The notes: generated from the sequence alone by a model not told the origin. 64,000 bases of DNA from Betaproteobacteria bacterium (GCA_016192065.1 JACPUX010000003.1:81513-145512); one strand, 5' to 3'; positions 1-10,248 are shown, counted from the stretch's first letter. Numbers and translations are program-made.

Positions 1-1748
1 AGCAGGCCGAAATCGCCGAAGCGCTGCGTGCCGTCGACGCGGTCGAAGACCGCTATGGCGCGCAGTTCGACACCTCCGCTTCGTGGAGCGCGGTGAAGGC
101 CCGGTGGGAGAAACTCAAGGGCGAAGGCCTGGTGCTCTCGGTTCCCGAGAACCAGGCGGAGCACGCCGCGCTGATCGACAGCATTATCTTTTTCCAGCGC
201 CAGTACGCGGAAAATTCCCTTCTGGTCATGGACCCGGACGTGGCTGCGTATTACATGGTCGACACGGCTGTCGCCAAACTGCCTCCGCTGCTCGAACGGT
301 TAGGTCGACTGCGCGCCAAAGGCGCGGCCACGCTGGTGCAAAGGGAGACCACTTTGCAGGACGGCCAGGAGTTTCGCTTATTCGTTTCAGTCCTCAACTT
401 TCTTGGTGAAAACCTGCGCCAGGACCTCGAACGCGGTGCCAAGCAGAGCCCGAGCTTCGCCGCGGCCGCGGCGCGCCTGAGCAAGGAATTCCCCGGCGAG
501 ATAAAAGGTGTCTTGAAGCTGGTTGAGTTCGACATCCTGACCGGCAGTTTCATCACCACTCCCGAGGAGTGGTTCGAGAAGCTCAACGGCGTGGTCGATG
601 CCGGCTACAGCGACATCTTCAATTCACTGCTGCCCGCGGCCAGGCGCCTCATCGAGGCGCGCAAGGCGGCCGCCTATCGCAATCTGATGATTAGCCTAGT
701 CAGTGTGGCGGTGGCCATTCTGCTTCTGGTGTACCTGTTCGGGGGCATGTATTTCGGCATCAAGGGTACCGTGGACGAGTTGTCCGCCGGCGCCGCGCGG
801 ATTGCCCAGGGCGATCTTTCGGCACGCATACCGGTGCACACCCAGGATGAATTGGGCGCAGCGGCCGGCAGTTTCAACGAGGTGAGTGATGCCTACGCGC
901 GGCTGCTGCGCAGCGTGCAGCAAAGCGCCACCGAGGTGGAGCGCGCCGCCCGCCAGCTCGCCCAGGTTGCGGTGAAGGTGAAGGATGGCTCCAACCACCA
1001 GAGCGAAGCGGCTGCGGGTACCGCCGCCGCGGTCGAACAGATGAGCGTGAGCGTCGATCAGATCGCCGAACACGCGCGCCACGCGCACGGTCTTTCGGCC
1101 GAAGCCGGATCGCTTTCCGAAGAGGGCGGGCAGGTGGTCGAGAACACGGTGCGGGAAATCAACGCCATCGCCGCGGCGGTGTCCGCCTCGGCTGGCCGAG
1201 TGGAAGAGCTGGGGGCGCAATCTTCGAAGATCTCCGCCATCATCGGCACGATCAAGGACATCGCCGACCAGACCAATCTCCTGGCGCTCAATGCCGCCAT
1301 CGAAGCGGCGCGGGCGGGCGAAGCCGGCCGCGGCTTCGCCGTGGTCGCCGACGAGGTCCGCCAACTGGCCGCGCGCACCGCCCACGCCACCACCGAAATC
1401 AGCGGCATGATCAATGCCATCCAGAGCGGCACCAGCGAAGCGGTCAACGCCATGCAGGGCGGAGTCTCGCGCGTCAACGAAGGAGTGTCGCTCGCCGCCC
1501 GGGCCAGCGAGGCGATGAAGCGCATCCACGACGGCGCCAGACAGGTGATCGGTTCCGTCAACGACATCTCCAACGCCTTGCGCGAGCAGAGCCAGGCCAG
1601 CACCAGCGTCGCGCGCAATGTTGAACAGATCGCCCAGATGGCCGAAGCGAACCACGCCGCGGTCAATGAGACCGCCAGTACGGCCCAGGAACTGGAACGC
1701 CTGGCGAGCGAGCTGCAAGGGCAGATGCGCAGGTATCGTTTGGCCTGA
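1..1748 (+). CDS. Methyl-accepting chemotaxis protein (5' end outside window)
   Basis: The frame is open from the first bases of the window, so the N-terminus is missing; the GTG at 93 is internal. The visible part has a periplasmic sensor region, one clear membrane segment (about 697-760), a HAMP linker with the DELSAG...DLSARI pattern, and a long coiled-coil signalling domain. The signalling tip around 1255-1370 contains [19 protein letters not shown] and the [12 protein letters not shown] motif that contacts CheA and CheW. It should be an inner-membrane receptor relaying ligand binding to the chemotaxis kinase. No C-terminal NWETF-type CheR tether is present. The ligand cannot be told from sequence. 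A rho-independent terminator follows at 1850-1877. Confidence 0.95.
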   Translation, partial: QAEIAEALRAVDAVEDRYGAQFDTSASWSAVKARWEKLKGEGLVLSVPENQAEHAALIDSIIFFQRQYAENSLLVMDPDVAAYYMVDTAVAKLPPLLERLGRLRAKGAATLVQRETTLQDGQEFRLFVSVLNFLGENLRQDLERGAKQSPSFAAAAARLSKEFPGEIKGVLKLVEFDILTGSFITTPEEWFEKLNGVVDAGYSDIFNSLLPAARRLIEARKAAAYRNLMISLVSVAVAILLLVYLFGGMYFGIKGTVDELSAGAARIAQGDLSARIPVHTQDELGAAAGSFNEVSDAYARLLRSVQQSATEVERAARQLAQVAVKVKDGSNHQSEAAAGTAAAVEQMSVSVDQIAEHARHAHGLSAEAGSLSEEGGQVVENTVREINAIAAAVSASAGRVEELGAQSSKISAIIGTIKDIADQTNLLALNAAIEAARAGEAGRGFAVVADEVRQLAARTAHATTEISGMINAIQSGTSEAVNAMQGGVSRVNEGVSLAARASEAMKRIHDGARQVIGSVNDISNALREQSQASTSVARNVEQIAQMAEANHAAVNETASTAQELERLASELQGQMRRYRLA

Positions 1749-1849
1749 GAATGGCTTGGGTGTGAGCGGGCGCGGCCCGCCCCTGGGGGGGCATTGGCGC
1801 TTGATCAGGTTCTCCCCGACACGCGTCCCTTCTCCTCCGCGTGTCCGTT

Positions 1850-1877
1850 CGGCGCCGGTAACACCGGCGCCGTTTTT
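1850..1877 (+). terminator. Rho-independent terminator after the chemoreceptor
   Basis: A perfect 10-bp stem (CGGCGCCGGT paired with ACCGGCGCCG) closes a 3-nt AAC loop and is followed directly by five T residues. It lies between the chemoreceptor stop and the CopD-like gene, so it separates the two transcripts. Confidence 0.85.
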
Positions 1878-1912
1878 GTTATAGTCAGCGCTTTTCCAGA
1901 AGCGAGAAGCGC

Positions 1913-2386
1913 ATGGACGGATTCATCATCGCGCGGGCGCTGCATGTGCTGGCGGTCATTTTGTGGATCGGCGGGGTGGCGTTTGTCACCTGGGTGATCC
2001 TGCCCAATATCCGTGCCAGCAGGGCGCCCGCGGAGCGGCTGCCCTTCTTCGAGAGCCTGGAGGGGCGCTTTGCCAGCCAGGCGCGCTGGTGGACGCTGCT
2101 GGCGGGCCTCACCGGCTTTTACATGCTCCACGTGCTCGATGCCTGGGGGCGTTATGCCCAGGCACAGTACTGGTGGGTGCATGCCATGACCCTGGTCTGG
2201 GTTCTGTTTACTTTGATGCTGTTCGTGCTCGAACCGCTGGTGCTCCATCGCGTCATCAGGGCCATGGCGGCGCGCGACCCCGAGGGCAGCTTTCGGCGCC
2301 TCGAGCGGCTGCATTGGGTGTTGCTGAGCTTGTCGCTGGTGGCCGCGGGGGGCGCGGTGCTGGGCAGCCACGGCTGGGCATTTTGA
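1913..2386 (+). CDS. CopD-like integral membrane protein
   Basis: A 157-residue protein with four hydrophobic segments. It opens with an ARALHVLAVILWIGGVAF segment, the His...WIGG signature of the CopD-like family, and has a second conserved His in the WWVHAMTLVW segment. CopD-family proteins are inner-membrane proteins implicated in copper handling or haem-copper oxidase assembly. This short form is often encoded alone, and no copper chaperone gene is adjacent, so a specific role is not supported. It starts at ATG 1913, just after the upstream terminator, and comEC begins 96 bases downstream on the same strand. Confidence 0.75.
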   Translation: MDGFIIARALHVLAVILWIGGVAFVTWVILPNIRASRAPAERLPFFESLEGRFASQARWWTLLAGLTGFYMLHVLDAWGRYAQAQYWWVHAMTLVWVLFTLMLFVLEPLVLHRVIRAMAARDPEGSFRRLERLHWVLLSLSLVAAGGAVLGSHGWAF

Positions 2387-2482
2387 GAGCTCCTGGCCGA
2401 TCGGCGATTTGGTGTTGATGCGCAAGCGCCGGTCTTTCGCCGTCCAGACGCTGCTGGCGGCACGCCCCATCTGAGTGAGACG

Positions 2483-4897
2483 GTGCGTCTCGCGCTGCTT
2501 GGTTTTGCCCTGGGAATCTGCCTGCTGCAGCAACAGGCGGAACTGCTCGATTGGGTCGACTGGCCATTGATCGTGCTGGCGGCGGCCGCTTGCGGCGCGA
2601 CCCTGATTGCGGCCAACCTCATTCAGCGACCCGCTTGGCGCGGCGCGCTCACGGTGCTCGCCGGCCTGGCGGCGCTGAGCGGGGGGTTTTTCTGGGCGAC
2701 TTGGCGCGCCGAACTTCGGCTTGCAGACGCCCTACCTCCGGCATGGGAAGGACGGGACGTGCGTCTGGTCGGGGTGGTCGATGAATTGCCCCAGCCCGGT
2801 GGTGACGGCAGCCAGCGTTTCGCCTTCGCCGTCGAACAGGTCTTGACTCCTGGGGCGATGCTGCCGACCCGCGTGTCGCTGGCCTGGTACCCGCTGCGGC
2901 AGAAGGGCGAACTCACCCCACCCCCGGAACTGCACGCGGGTGAGCGCTGGCAGCTTACGGCGCGGTTGCGCCGGCCCCATGGCAACGTCAATCCGCAGGG
3001 CTTCGACTTCGAGGCCTGGGCGCTGGAGCGGCATCTGCGCGCCAGCGGCTACGTGCGGCAAGACCCGGAGAACCACCGCGTCACGGTCTTCGCCGGACGT
3101 CCTGGGGATTATCTCGAACGCCAGCGCGAGACCTTTCGGGCGCGCATTCAGCAGGCGCTGCCGGGGGCAGCCTATGCCGGCGCCATAGTCGCGCTGGCGA
3201 TCGGCGATCAGCGTGCCATCCCGGCGGCGCAATGGCAGATCTTCAATCGCACAGGGGTGGGACATCTGATCAGCATCTCGGGTCTGCATGTCACACTTTT
3301 CGCCACTCTGGCCGGCGCCCTCGCGTTTGCATTATGGCGGCGTTCGTTTCGCTTGACGCTGCTGCTGCCGGCGCATCAAGCCGCGGCGGCTCTGGGTGCG
3401 CTGGCGGCACTGGCCTACGTGCTGATCGCCGGCTTCCAGGTGCCTGCCCAACGCACGCTCTACATGCTGCTGGTGGCGGCGCTGGGCCTGTGGCTGGGAC
3501 GCCCGGGTAGCGCCAGCACGGTCTTGCTTTGGGCGCTGACGGTGGTCTTGGGAATCGACCCCTGGGCGGTGCTCGCACCCGGCTTCTGGCTCTCCTTCGG
3601 CGCCGTGAGTCTGCTGGTCTATGTGGGCGGGCAACGCGCCGGGGAGCGGGGCGCCTGGCACGCCGCGGCGACGGCGCAATGGGCCATGAGTCTGGGTCTC
3701 GTACCACTGACTCTGCTTTTCTTTCAGCAAGTGTCCCTGGTTTCGCCGTTCGCCAACGCGGTGGCGATTCCGGTGGTGAGTTTCGTGGTGGTGCCGCTTG
3801 CGCTGCTCTATCTCCTGATTCCCTTCGACCCCTTGCTGGCCCTGGCGCACGGCGTCTTCGCCCTACTCGCGCAGGGACTGGAAGCGGCCTCGCGTCTGCC
3901 CACCGCGATTTGGCAGCAGCATGCGCCGCCAGCCTGGGCCATCGCCCTGGGGCTGGCGGGCGTCCTCTGGATGCTGGCGCCACGCGGGCTGCCGGGGCGT
4001 TGGCTGGGGGCACTGTGGCTCGCCCCGGCCTTCCTGGTTCTGCCGCCGCGGCCCGAGCCCGGCGAGGCCTGGTTCACGGTGCTCGATGTCGGGCAGGGGA
4101 CCGCGGTGGTCGTACGCACGGCCAAGCACACTTTGCTCTACGATACCGGGGCGCGCTTCTCGCTCGAGGCCGATGCCGGCAACCGCCTGATTGCGCCCTA
4201 TTTGCGCGCCAGCGGCAGCCCGCGTTTGGGGGCGCTGGTGGTGAGTCATCAGGACAGCGATCACAGCGGCGGGGCGCGCTCGGTGATGCAGATTCTGCCG
4301 ATCGATTGGGTCTTGAGTTCGCTGCCGGACGAGCACGAACTCATTGGCGACGCGCAAGCCGCGCGGCTCGATCATTGGCGTTGCGTCGCCGGTCAAACTT
4401 GGGATTGGGACGGCGTACGGTTCAGCGTGCTGCACCCCGCGGAGGCAGCTTATGCCAATGTGCGGCTCAAGACCAACGACCGGTCCTGCGTCATCAAAGT
4501 GCAGGACGCGCGGGGCGCCATGCTTCTGACTGGAGACATCGAAGCGCAGAGCGAACGCGAACTTCTGGCGCGCCGCCCCGAAGCGCTCGCTGCCGAGGTG
4601 CTGTTGGTGCCGCATCATGGCAGCAAGACCTCTTCGACCCGGGATTTCATCGCTGCCGTGGCGCCCCGCGTGGCGGTGGTAACCCTGGGCTACCGCAATC
4701 GCCATGGGCACCCCAAAGAAGAAGTGCTTGCGCGCTACCGCGAGCGCGGCATTGCGCTATGGCGCACCGACCTGGAGGGCGCGATCGAACTGCGCTTTGC
4801 GCCCGACCGCCCGAGCGTGGCCGGCTATCGCAGCGTGGAGCGGCGATACTGGCGGGAAGTGCCGCGGCGGGAGGAGGCGGGAGAGGCGACGGAGTGA
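2483..4897 (+). CDS. comEC: ComEC/Rec2 DNA uptake channel
   Basis: An 804-residue ComEC with the full three-part architecture: an N-terminal DUF4131 region with membrane segments and an OB-like domain (about 1-190), the multi-spanning competence domain (about 220-510; GVGHLISISGLHVTL is typical), and a C-terminal metallo-beta-lactamase-like domain (about 525-790) carrying LDVGQGTAVVV, SHQDSDHSGG and VPHHGSKTSS. In naturally competent bacteria this protein forms the inner-membrane channel for single-stranded DNA. The start chosen is GTG 2483, which gives the usual N-terminal membrane helix. The C-terminal metal-site motif HxxxDH is intact, so the nuclease-like domain may be active. A CCCGGGC/GCCCGGG hairpin lies 43 bases after the stop. 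Confidence 0.93.
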   Translation: MRLALLGFALGICLLQQQAELLDWVDWPLIVLAAAACGATLIAANLIQRPAWRGALTVLAGLAALSGGFFWATWRAELRLADALPPAWEGRDVRLVGVVDELPQPGGDGSQRFAFAVEQVLTPGAMLPTRVSLAWYPLRQKGELTPPPELHAGERWQLTARLRRPHGNVNPQGFDFEAWALERHLRASGYVRQDPENHRVTVFAGRPGDYLERQRETFRARIQQALPGAAYAGAIVALAIGDQRAIPAAQWQIFNRTGVGHLISISGLHVTLFATLAGALAFALWRRSFRLTLLLPAHQAAAALGALAALAYVLIAGFQVPAQRTLYMLLVAALGLWLGRPGSASTVLLWALTVVLGIDPWAVLAPGFWLSFGAVSLLVYVGGQRAGERGAWHAAATAQWAMSLGLVPLTLLFFQQVSLVSPFANAVAIPVVSFVVVPLALLYLLIPFDPLLALAHGVFALLAQGLEAASRLPTAIWQQHAPPAWAIALGLAGVLWMLAPRGLPGRWLGALWLAPAFLVLPPRPEPGEAWFTVLDVGQGTAVVVRTAKHTLLYDTGARFSLEADAGNRLIAPYLRASGSPRLGALVVSHQDSDHSGGARSVMQILPIDWVLSSLPDEHELIGDAQAARLDHWRCVAGQTWDWDGVRFSVLHPAEAAYANVRLKTNDRSCVIKVQDARGAMLLTGDIEAQSERELLARRPEALAAEVLLVPHHGSKTSSTRDFIAAVAPRVAVVTLGYRNRHGHPKEEVLARYRERGIALWRTDLEGAIELRFAPDRPSVAGYRSVERRYWREVPRREEAGEATE

Positions 4898-5255
4898 TTC
4901 AATCTCCTCAGCGCGGGAGGTGCCTGGGAATAGGAGTGCCCCGGGCGGTCTGCCCGGGCCCGCATGGCTTGGTGGTCGATGGTGTGGCCGGCGTCGACAT
5001 CGACCAATGATGCTTGCGTCAGGCGGCGGCGCTCTTCTACCTGGTCGATTCAACCTGAAAGTGCCCGTTTGACGATCTACCCCCCATCCAACCAATCGAA
5101 CCTCTACGAACTGCGGAATAATTCTCTGGATTCGGGCGCGAACTCGGTAGAATCAGGCGAGCATTTCACTCGCGGGTGGTCTACGATTCTGGCCACAAGA
5201 GACCCCGCGCGACCCTGGGGCCTAAGCGGGCACAGGGCGCCGATCTGGAGGAAGG
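4898..5255. other. Intergenic region between comEC and the indolepyruvate oxidoreductase gene
   Basis: No gene was recognised in these 358 bases. They hold a 7-bp GC hairpin at 4940-4958 (CCCGGGC, GGTCT loop, GCCCGGG) that could end comEC transcription, although it lacks a T run. A TAGAAT box at 5148-5153 is a possible -10 for the next gene, but no convincing -35 is seen. A good GGAGGAAGG ribosome site precedes the ATG at 5256. Confidence 0.5.
4940..4958 (+). terminator. GC hairpin downstream of comEC
   Basis: Perfect 7-bp inverted repeat CCCGGGC/GCCCGGG with a 5-nt loop and no T tract. It may act as a weak terminator or an mRNA-stabilising hairpin. Confidence 0.4.
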
Positions 5256-8200
5256 ATGCACCGCACGGCTCCCTTAGTCGGCATCGACCACAGCTATCAA
5301 CTTTCGCACCAGCTCACCCGTGAGCAGGGTCGCGTGTTTCTTTCCGGCACCCAGGCGCTGGTGCGGCTGGTGCTGGAACAGCGCCGACTCGACCGCGCGC
5401 GCGGGCTGAAGACCGCCGGTTTTGTCAGCGGGTATCGCGGTTCGCCCCTGGGGGGGGTCGACCAGGCTTTATGGGCCGCGCAGAGCCTCCTGGACGCCCA
5501 CGACATCCGCTTTCTGCCGGCGATCAACGAAGAGCTGGGCGCCAGCGCCGTGGTTGGGGCGCAGCGCGCCGGCGTGGACCCGCGCCGCACCGTCGAGGGC
5601 GTGTTCGCCATGTGGTATGGCAAGGGTCCAGGGGTCGATCGCGCGGCCGATGCCATCCATCACGGCAATGCCTTCGGCTCTTCGCCCCAGGGCGGTGTCC
5701 TGGTGGTGGCGGGCGACGATCACGGCTGCGTGTCTTCATCCATGCCGCACCAGAGTGATGGTGTCTTCCAGGCCTGGAGCGTGCCGGTCCTGAACCCGTC
5801 GACGATCGCCGAGATTCTGGAATTCGGGCTCTACGGCTGGGCCTTGTCGCGCTTTTCCGGTGCCTGGGTCGGGCTCAAGGCAATTTCCGAAACCGTCGAA
5901 TCCGGCGCCACCGTCGATCTGGATCGCCTGCGCCGCGATTGGACCGCGGCCGCCGATTTCGAGCCGCCCGAAGGCGGACTACACATACGCATGTCGGACT
6001 TGCCCGGGCTCGCTTTCGAAACCCGCCTGGCGGCCAAACTCGATGCGGTACGCGCCTTTGCCAAGAACAACAGCATCGATCGCCTGCTGCTGCCCGCGCC
6101 GCAAGCCGATTTGGGAATTGTCACCTGCGGCAAGGGGCATCTCGATCTCCTGGAAGTGCTGCGCCGCCTGGGGCTCTCGCTCGCGGAACTGGAAGCGGCG
6201 GGGCTGCGGCTCTACAAGATCGGCCTCACTTTCCCGATCGAACCTTCGCGTTTGCTGGAATTCGCCCAAGGTCTCCAGGAAATCCTGGTGGTCGAAGAAA
6301 AGGCGCCGATACTCGAAACCCAGATCAAAGATCTTTTGTACAACCTCCCCGCCGAGCGTCGCCCGCGCGTGGTGGGCAAACACGGTGTTCTCGGACGGCC
6401 GATGATCGCCACCCTCGGCGAACTGCGCCCCTCGCGCATCATGCCGGACTTTGCCGAGTGGCTGGCGCGGGCCAAACCCGCCCTGGACCGCCGCGATCGG
6501 GTGGCGGATTTCACCGCGCCGGTTCTACTCTCCAACGAGGGCGACGCGGTGCGGCGCATGCCCTATTTTTGCTCGGGCTGTCCGCACAACACCTCGACCC
6601 GCGTGCCGGAAGGCTCGCGCGCCCTGCCCGGCATCGGTTGCCACTACATGGCGACCTGGATGAACCGCGAGACCTCGGGCATGACCCAGATGGGCGGAGA
6701 GGGTGTGGACTGGGTGGGCCAGGCGATGTTTTCGAGCTGCGGCCATGTGTTTCAGAACTTGGGCGACGGCACTTATTCCCATTCGGGCCTGCTCGCCATA
6801 CGCCAGGCTATCGCCGCAAAAGCGCATCTCACTTACAAGGTACTCTACAACGACGCCGTCGCCATGACCGGCGGGCAGCCGGTCGAAGGGCGGCTCTCGG
6901 TGCGCGACATCGCGCGCCAGGTCGAGGCCGAAGGTGCGAGCCGCGTCGTGGTGGTAAGCGACGAGCCCGAGAAGTATCGTGGGCGCGACCAGGATTTCCC
7001 CGCGGGTACGAGCTTTCATCATCGCCGCGAACTCGACCGCGTGCAGCGCGAGCTGCGCGAAACACCGGGCGTGACGGTGCTGATTTACGACCAGACCTGT
7101 GCCGCCGAAAAGCGCCGGCGCCGGAAGCGTGGCGAATTCCCTGATCCCGATCGGCGAGTGTTCATCAACGCCCGGGTTTGCGAAGGTTGCGGCGACTGTG
7201 CCAAGCAGTCGAACTGCCTGTCGGTGCTGCCCCTGGAAACCGAGTTTGGGCGCAAGCGCATGATCGATCAATCGAGCTGCAACAAGGATTACTCTTGCGT
7301 CGAAGGGTTTTGCCCAAGCTTCGTTTCGGTGCAGGGCGTGCGCCTCAAAAAAGCGCTGGGCGCAAGCTTCGACCCGACGCGGCTCAAGGAGGCGGCCGAG
7401 GCCCTGCCGCCGCCGCCCGTTTGGCGGTGGACCGGGCCCTTTGATCTGCTGGTGGCCGGCATGGGCGGCACCGGTGTGGTGACCATCGGCGCGCTGGTGA
7501 CCATGGCCGCCCACCTCGAAGGCAAGCATGCCTCGGTGCTCGACTTCATGGGTTTTTCGCAGAAGGGCGGGGCGGTACTCTCGCATGTTCGCCTGGCCGA
7601 CCGGGCGGAGTGGCTGAATCAGGCGCGCATCGATACCCAGCAGGCGGACGCGATCCTCGCCTGCGATCTGGTGGTGGGTGCCTCCACCGAGGCGCTGCAA
7701 ACCGCGAGCAAGAAACGCACGCAAATCATCACCAGTACCTACCAGGCGCCTACGCCCGCGGTGCTGCAAGATCCGGATGCGCAAATCCACGCCGAGGCGC
7801 TGCTCGCCAAGATGCGTTTCGCCGTGCGGGAAGACGCCTTCGCGACTTGCGACGGTCACACGCTGTCCACGCGGTTCCTGGGCGACGCCATCGGCGCCAA
7901 CATGGTGATGCTCGGTTTCGCATGGCAACGAGGCCTGGTGCCGGTGAGCGATGTCGCGCTCGATCGGGCCGTCGAACTCAATGGTGTGGCGGTGGAAATG
8001 AACCGCCAGGCGATCGCTATCGGGCGCCTGGCGGCGGCGCATCCGGCGGCGCTGACGGAGCTGCTGGGCGATCCTGCCGCAGCCGAGGTGCCCGAGGGCG
8101 CGCGGGCCGAACTCGATGCCTACATCGCGCGCCGCGTAGCCGAGCTCACTGCCTACCAGAACGCCGCCTGGGGCGCACGCTATGCGAGCGCGGTGGAGCG

Positions 8201-8789
8201 CGTGCGTGCGGCCGAGGGCGCGGCGGGCAGCGCCGAGTTCCCGCTGACCCGCGCGGTCGCCTTCAATCTGCACAAGCTCATGGCCTATAAGGACGAATAC
8301 GAGGTGGCGCGGCTTTTCACCGCCCCAGAGTTCTTGGCGAGTCTGGCAGCGCAATTCGAGGGCGAGGCGCGCTTGAGCTTCCACCTCGCGCCGCCTCTGC
8401 TGGGCTTGAAGGACCACGAAGGGCGGCCGCGCAAACTTCGCTTCGGATCCTGGATGCTCGGCGCCATGCGCCTCCTCGCGCGGCTGAAAGGCCTGCGCGG
8501 CACCTGGTTCGACCCCTTTGGCCACAGCGCCGAGCGAAAGCGCGAGCGGGCGCTGATCGCCGAGTACGAGTCCTTGATCGACACGCTGCTCGCGCGCTAC
8601 GAGACCGCGAAACTCCCCACGCTTTTGGAACTCGCCGGCCTGCCCGAGCACATTCGCGGCTTCGGACACATCAAGGCGCAAAACCTCGCCGCAGCGGCCC
8701 GGCGGCGCGACGAGCTGCTGGCGCGGCTTGATGCCCCCGACGCCCCAACGGCCGTGGCACCCGAAGTACCGGAGCGCGCTGCGGCGTAA
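5256..8789 (+). CDS. Fused indolepyruvate:ferredoxin oxidoreductase (alpha-gamma)
   Basis: A 1177-residue single-chain 2-oxoacid:ferredoxin oxidoreductase. It joins the IorA-type pyrimidine and TPP-binding domains (about 1-620), a ferredoxin-like region with cysteine clusters RVCEGCGDC, NCLSV and DYSCVEGFCPS (about 635-690), and an IorB-type gamma domain beginning AGMGGTGVVTIGAL (about 733), followed by a helical extension. Family members oxidatively decarboxylate aryl-2-oxoacids such as indolepyruvate, made by transamination of aromatic amino acids, to the acyl-CoA and pass electrons to ferredoxin. The TPP region is recognisable from YFCSGCPHNTST and GGEGVDWVGQ. The fused form is common in aerobic proteobacteria. 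The start has a strong GGAGGAAGG site. It faces the fcc genes convergently across a 44-bp palindrome. Confidence 0.93.
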   Translation: MHRTAPLVGIDHSYQLSHQLTREQGRVFLSGTQALVRLVLEQRRLDRARGLKTAGFVSGYRGSPLGGVDQALWAAQSLLDAHDIRFLPAINEELGASAVVGAQRAGVDPRRTVEGVFAMWYGKGPGVDRAADAIHHGNAFGSSPQGGVLVVAGDDHGCVSSSMPHQSDGVFQAWSVPVLNPSTIAEILEFGLYGWALSRFSGAWVGLKAISETVESGATVDLDRLRRDWTAAADFEPPEGGLHIRMSDLPGLAFETRLAAKLDAVRAFAKNNSIDRLLLPAPQADLGIVTCGKGHLDLLEVLRRLGLSLAELEAAGLRLYKIGLTFPIEPSRLLEFAQGLQEILVVEEKAPILETQIKDLLYNLPAERRPRVVGKHGVLGRPMIATLGELRPSRIMPDFAEWLARAKPALDRRDRVADFTAPVLLSNEGDAVRRMPYFCSGCPHNTSTRVPEGSRALPGIGCHYMATWMNRETSGMTQMGGEGVDWVGQAMFSSCGHVFQNLGDGTYSHSGLLAIRQAIAAKAHLTYKVLYNDAVAMTGGQPVEGRLSVRDIARQVEAEGASRVVVVSDEPEKYRGRDQDFPAGTSFHHRRELDRVQRELRETPGVTVLIYDQTCAAEKRRRRKRGEFPDPDRRVFINARVCEGCGDCAKQSNCLSVLPLETEFGRKRMIDQSSCNKDYSCVEGFCPSFVSVQGVRLKKALGASFDPTRLKEAAEALPPPPVWRWTGPFDLLVAGMGGTGVVTIGALVTMAAHLEGKHASVLDFMGFSQKGGAVLSHVRLADRAEWLNQARIDTQQADAILACDLVVGASTEALQTASKKRTQIITSTYQAPTPAVLQDPDAQIHAEALLAKMRFAVREDAFATCDGHTLSTRFLGDAIGANMVMLGFAWQRGLVPVSDVALDRAVELNGVAVEMNRQAIAIGRLAAAHPAALTELLGDPAAAEVPEGARAELDAYIARRVAELTAYQNAAWGARYASAVERVRAAEGAAGSAEFPLTRAVAFNLHKLMAYKDEYEVARLFTAPEFLASLAAQFEGEARLSFHLAPPLLGLKDHEGRPRKLRFGSWMLGAMRLLARLKGLRGTWFDPFGHSAERKRERALIAEYESLIDTLLARYETAKLPTLLELAGLPEHIRGFGHIKAQNLAAAARRRDELLARLDAPDAPTAVAPEVPERAAA

Positions 8790-8799
8790 GGATCGGCCC

Positions 8800-8843
8800 G
8801 TGGTGGATCAAGCGCTCGCGGCCGCGAGCGCTTGATCCACCAC
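8800..8843. terminator. 44-bp perfect palindrome between convergent genes
   Basis: Arms of 22 bases, beginning GTGGTGGATCAAGCGC, are exact reverse complements with no unpaired centre (GGCC at the dyad). It sits 10 bases after the oxidoreductase stop and 145 bases from the fccB stop, between convergent genes. A bidirectional terminator is likely, though no T tract flanks it. A protein-binding dyad is an alternative. Confidence 0.6.
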
Positions 8844-8988
8844 GCGTCGCGGCGCGAGCGTGGACGCTCAAGGCGACGCATGGCGACGGCCACCACGAAC
8901 CAGGAAGGTCGCCGTGTCCTTTTCCCCTCCCCGCCCTACCGTCCGCGGCGAGTGGGGAGATTTCGCCGTCGCTTTGCGACCATCACGC

Positions 8989-10248
8989 TCAACCCAAGGT
9001 ATCCGACATGATATTGCCGAACCAAGCCATGGCGTAAATGCCTTCCACCGCGCTGGCCTCGCTGGAAAGCCCTCCGGCGCCCTTGGCGGCGACCATTTGT
9101 TTGCTGGCCAGGTCGTAGCGATAAACCGCGGCGACATGAATGGCGTCGCGGTGGGTGACGAAGCTGTAACAAGTGTTGGCGATCGCGACCTTGGCCACCG
9201 GCGCTTGGCCGGCGAGCATTTGGGCGATGGCCGCGGCGCAGACCTTGGCCTCCTGGTTGGCCATGTGCGCGGACTTGGGCATGCCCGGGCTGCCGGCGAT
9301 AGCGTCGCCCAGAACGTGGATGTTCTTGACCGCGGTGGATTCGTAGCTCAGGAAATCGACCCCGCACCAGCGCTCGCCGACATTGGCAAGCCCCGCCCCG
9401 CGCGCCACCTGTCCGGCGCGTTGCGGCGGGATGATGTTCCACAGCTTGGCCTGCACCTTGCCGTGAACACTGAAATCGACGGTGTTGGACCCGGCATCGA
9501 CGCTTGCCACTTCGGCGTTGGGGACGTATTCGAGGATGCCGGCGTAATGCGTCTTCCAGGCCTGGAGGTAGAGATCGCGCTTGGACTGAATTTCGGGATT
9601 GGCGTCGAACACCAGGAGCTTGGACTTCGGCCGATTGGTCTTCAAGTGGTAGGCGATCAGGCTGGCGCGTTCGTAAGGCCCGGGCGGGCAGCGATAAGGC
9701 ACCTTGGGAATGTGCATGGCGATGGTGGCGCCGTCGGGCAGGGCATGGAGGCGATTGCGCAGCGCCACCGTCTGATCGCCAGCTTTCCAGGCGTGCAGGA
9801 TCTGATCGCGCGCCGCCGCGCTTTCCATACCCTTGAGGCGGTCACAAACGAAATCGACGCCTGGCGCCACGATCAGGCGGTCGTAGAAGAGCTTCTTGCT
9901 GCCGCCCAAAGCGATTTCGCGTTTCTGTGGATCGATGCCGGTGACCGAATCGCGCACCCAGGTGATGCCGTGGCGCGCCGAAAAGTCGGCGTAAGGGCGC
10001 GCCAAATCGCGCACGCTCAACATGCCGTGCAGGGTCCGGTTGCTCATCGGGCAGGCGATGAACTCGGCATTGGGTTCGACCAGGGTGATGCGGGCGCGCG
10101 GCGCGAATTCGCGCAAATAGCGAATCGCCGTGGCCCCGCCGAAGCCGCCGCCGATCACCACCACCTGCGCTTGGGCCTGCGCCCGCAGCGCGCTGGCCGG
10201 CAAGAGCAGCGCCGTTGCTCCGGCGCGAAGAAAGCTGCGTCGATCCAT
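8989..10248 (-). CDS. fccB: Flavocytochrome c sulfide dehydrogenase, flavoprotein subunit
   Basis: A 419-residue FAD protein beginning MDRRSFLRAGATALLL, a twin-arginine signal, so it is exported folded with FAD bound. The dinucleotide fold VVVIGGGFGGATAIRYL follows at once. The EFIACPMSNRTLHG segment carries the conserved active-site cysteine, and a second Cys lies in DFVCDRLKG. FccB oxidises sulfide in the periplasm and passes electrons to the haem subunit FccA. The frame is open upstream to 10572, but ATG 10248 is chosen because it gives the Tat signal and lies 9 bases after the fccA stop. The gene pair transcribes fccA then fccB. Membrane-bound sulfide:quinone reductase is excluded by the Tat signal and cytochrome partner. 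Confidence 0.9.
   Translation of the reverse strand: MDRRSFLRAGATALLLPASALRAQAQAQVVVIGGGFGGATAIRYLREFAPRARITLVEPNAEFIACPMSNRTLHGMLSVRDLARPYADFSARHGITWVRDSVTGIDPQKREIALGGSKKLFYDRLIVAPGVDFVCDRLKGMESAAARDQILHAWKAGDQTVALRNRLHALPDGATIAMHIPKVPYRCPPGPYERASLIAYHLKTNRPKSKLLVFDANPEIQSKRDLYLQAWKTHYAGILEYVPNAEVASVDAGSNTVDFSVHGKVQAKLWNIIPPQRAGQVARGAGLANVGERWCGVDFLSYESTAVKNIHVLGDAIAGSPGMPKSAHMANQEAKVCAAAIAQMLAGQAPVAKVAIANTCYSFVTHRDAIHVAAVYRYDLASKQMVAAKGAGGLSSEASAVEGIYAMAWFGNIMSDTLG

Noticed and set aside
3529..5010. 493-codon frame inside and past comEC
   Set aside because: It is the +1 shadow of comEC (Arg/Gly/Ala-rich) and has no family resemblance.
6525..8681. 718-codon open frame antisense to the indolepyruvate oxidoreductase
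   Set aside because: The plus-strand protein carries all family motifs; the antisense frame is His/Arg/Gly-rich with no domain and exists because of high GC codon bias.
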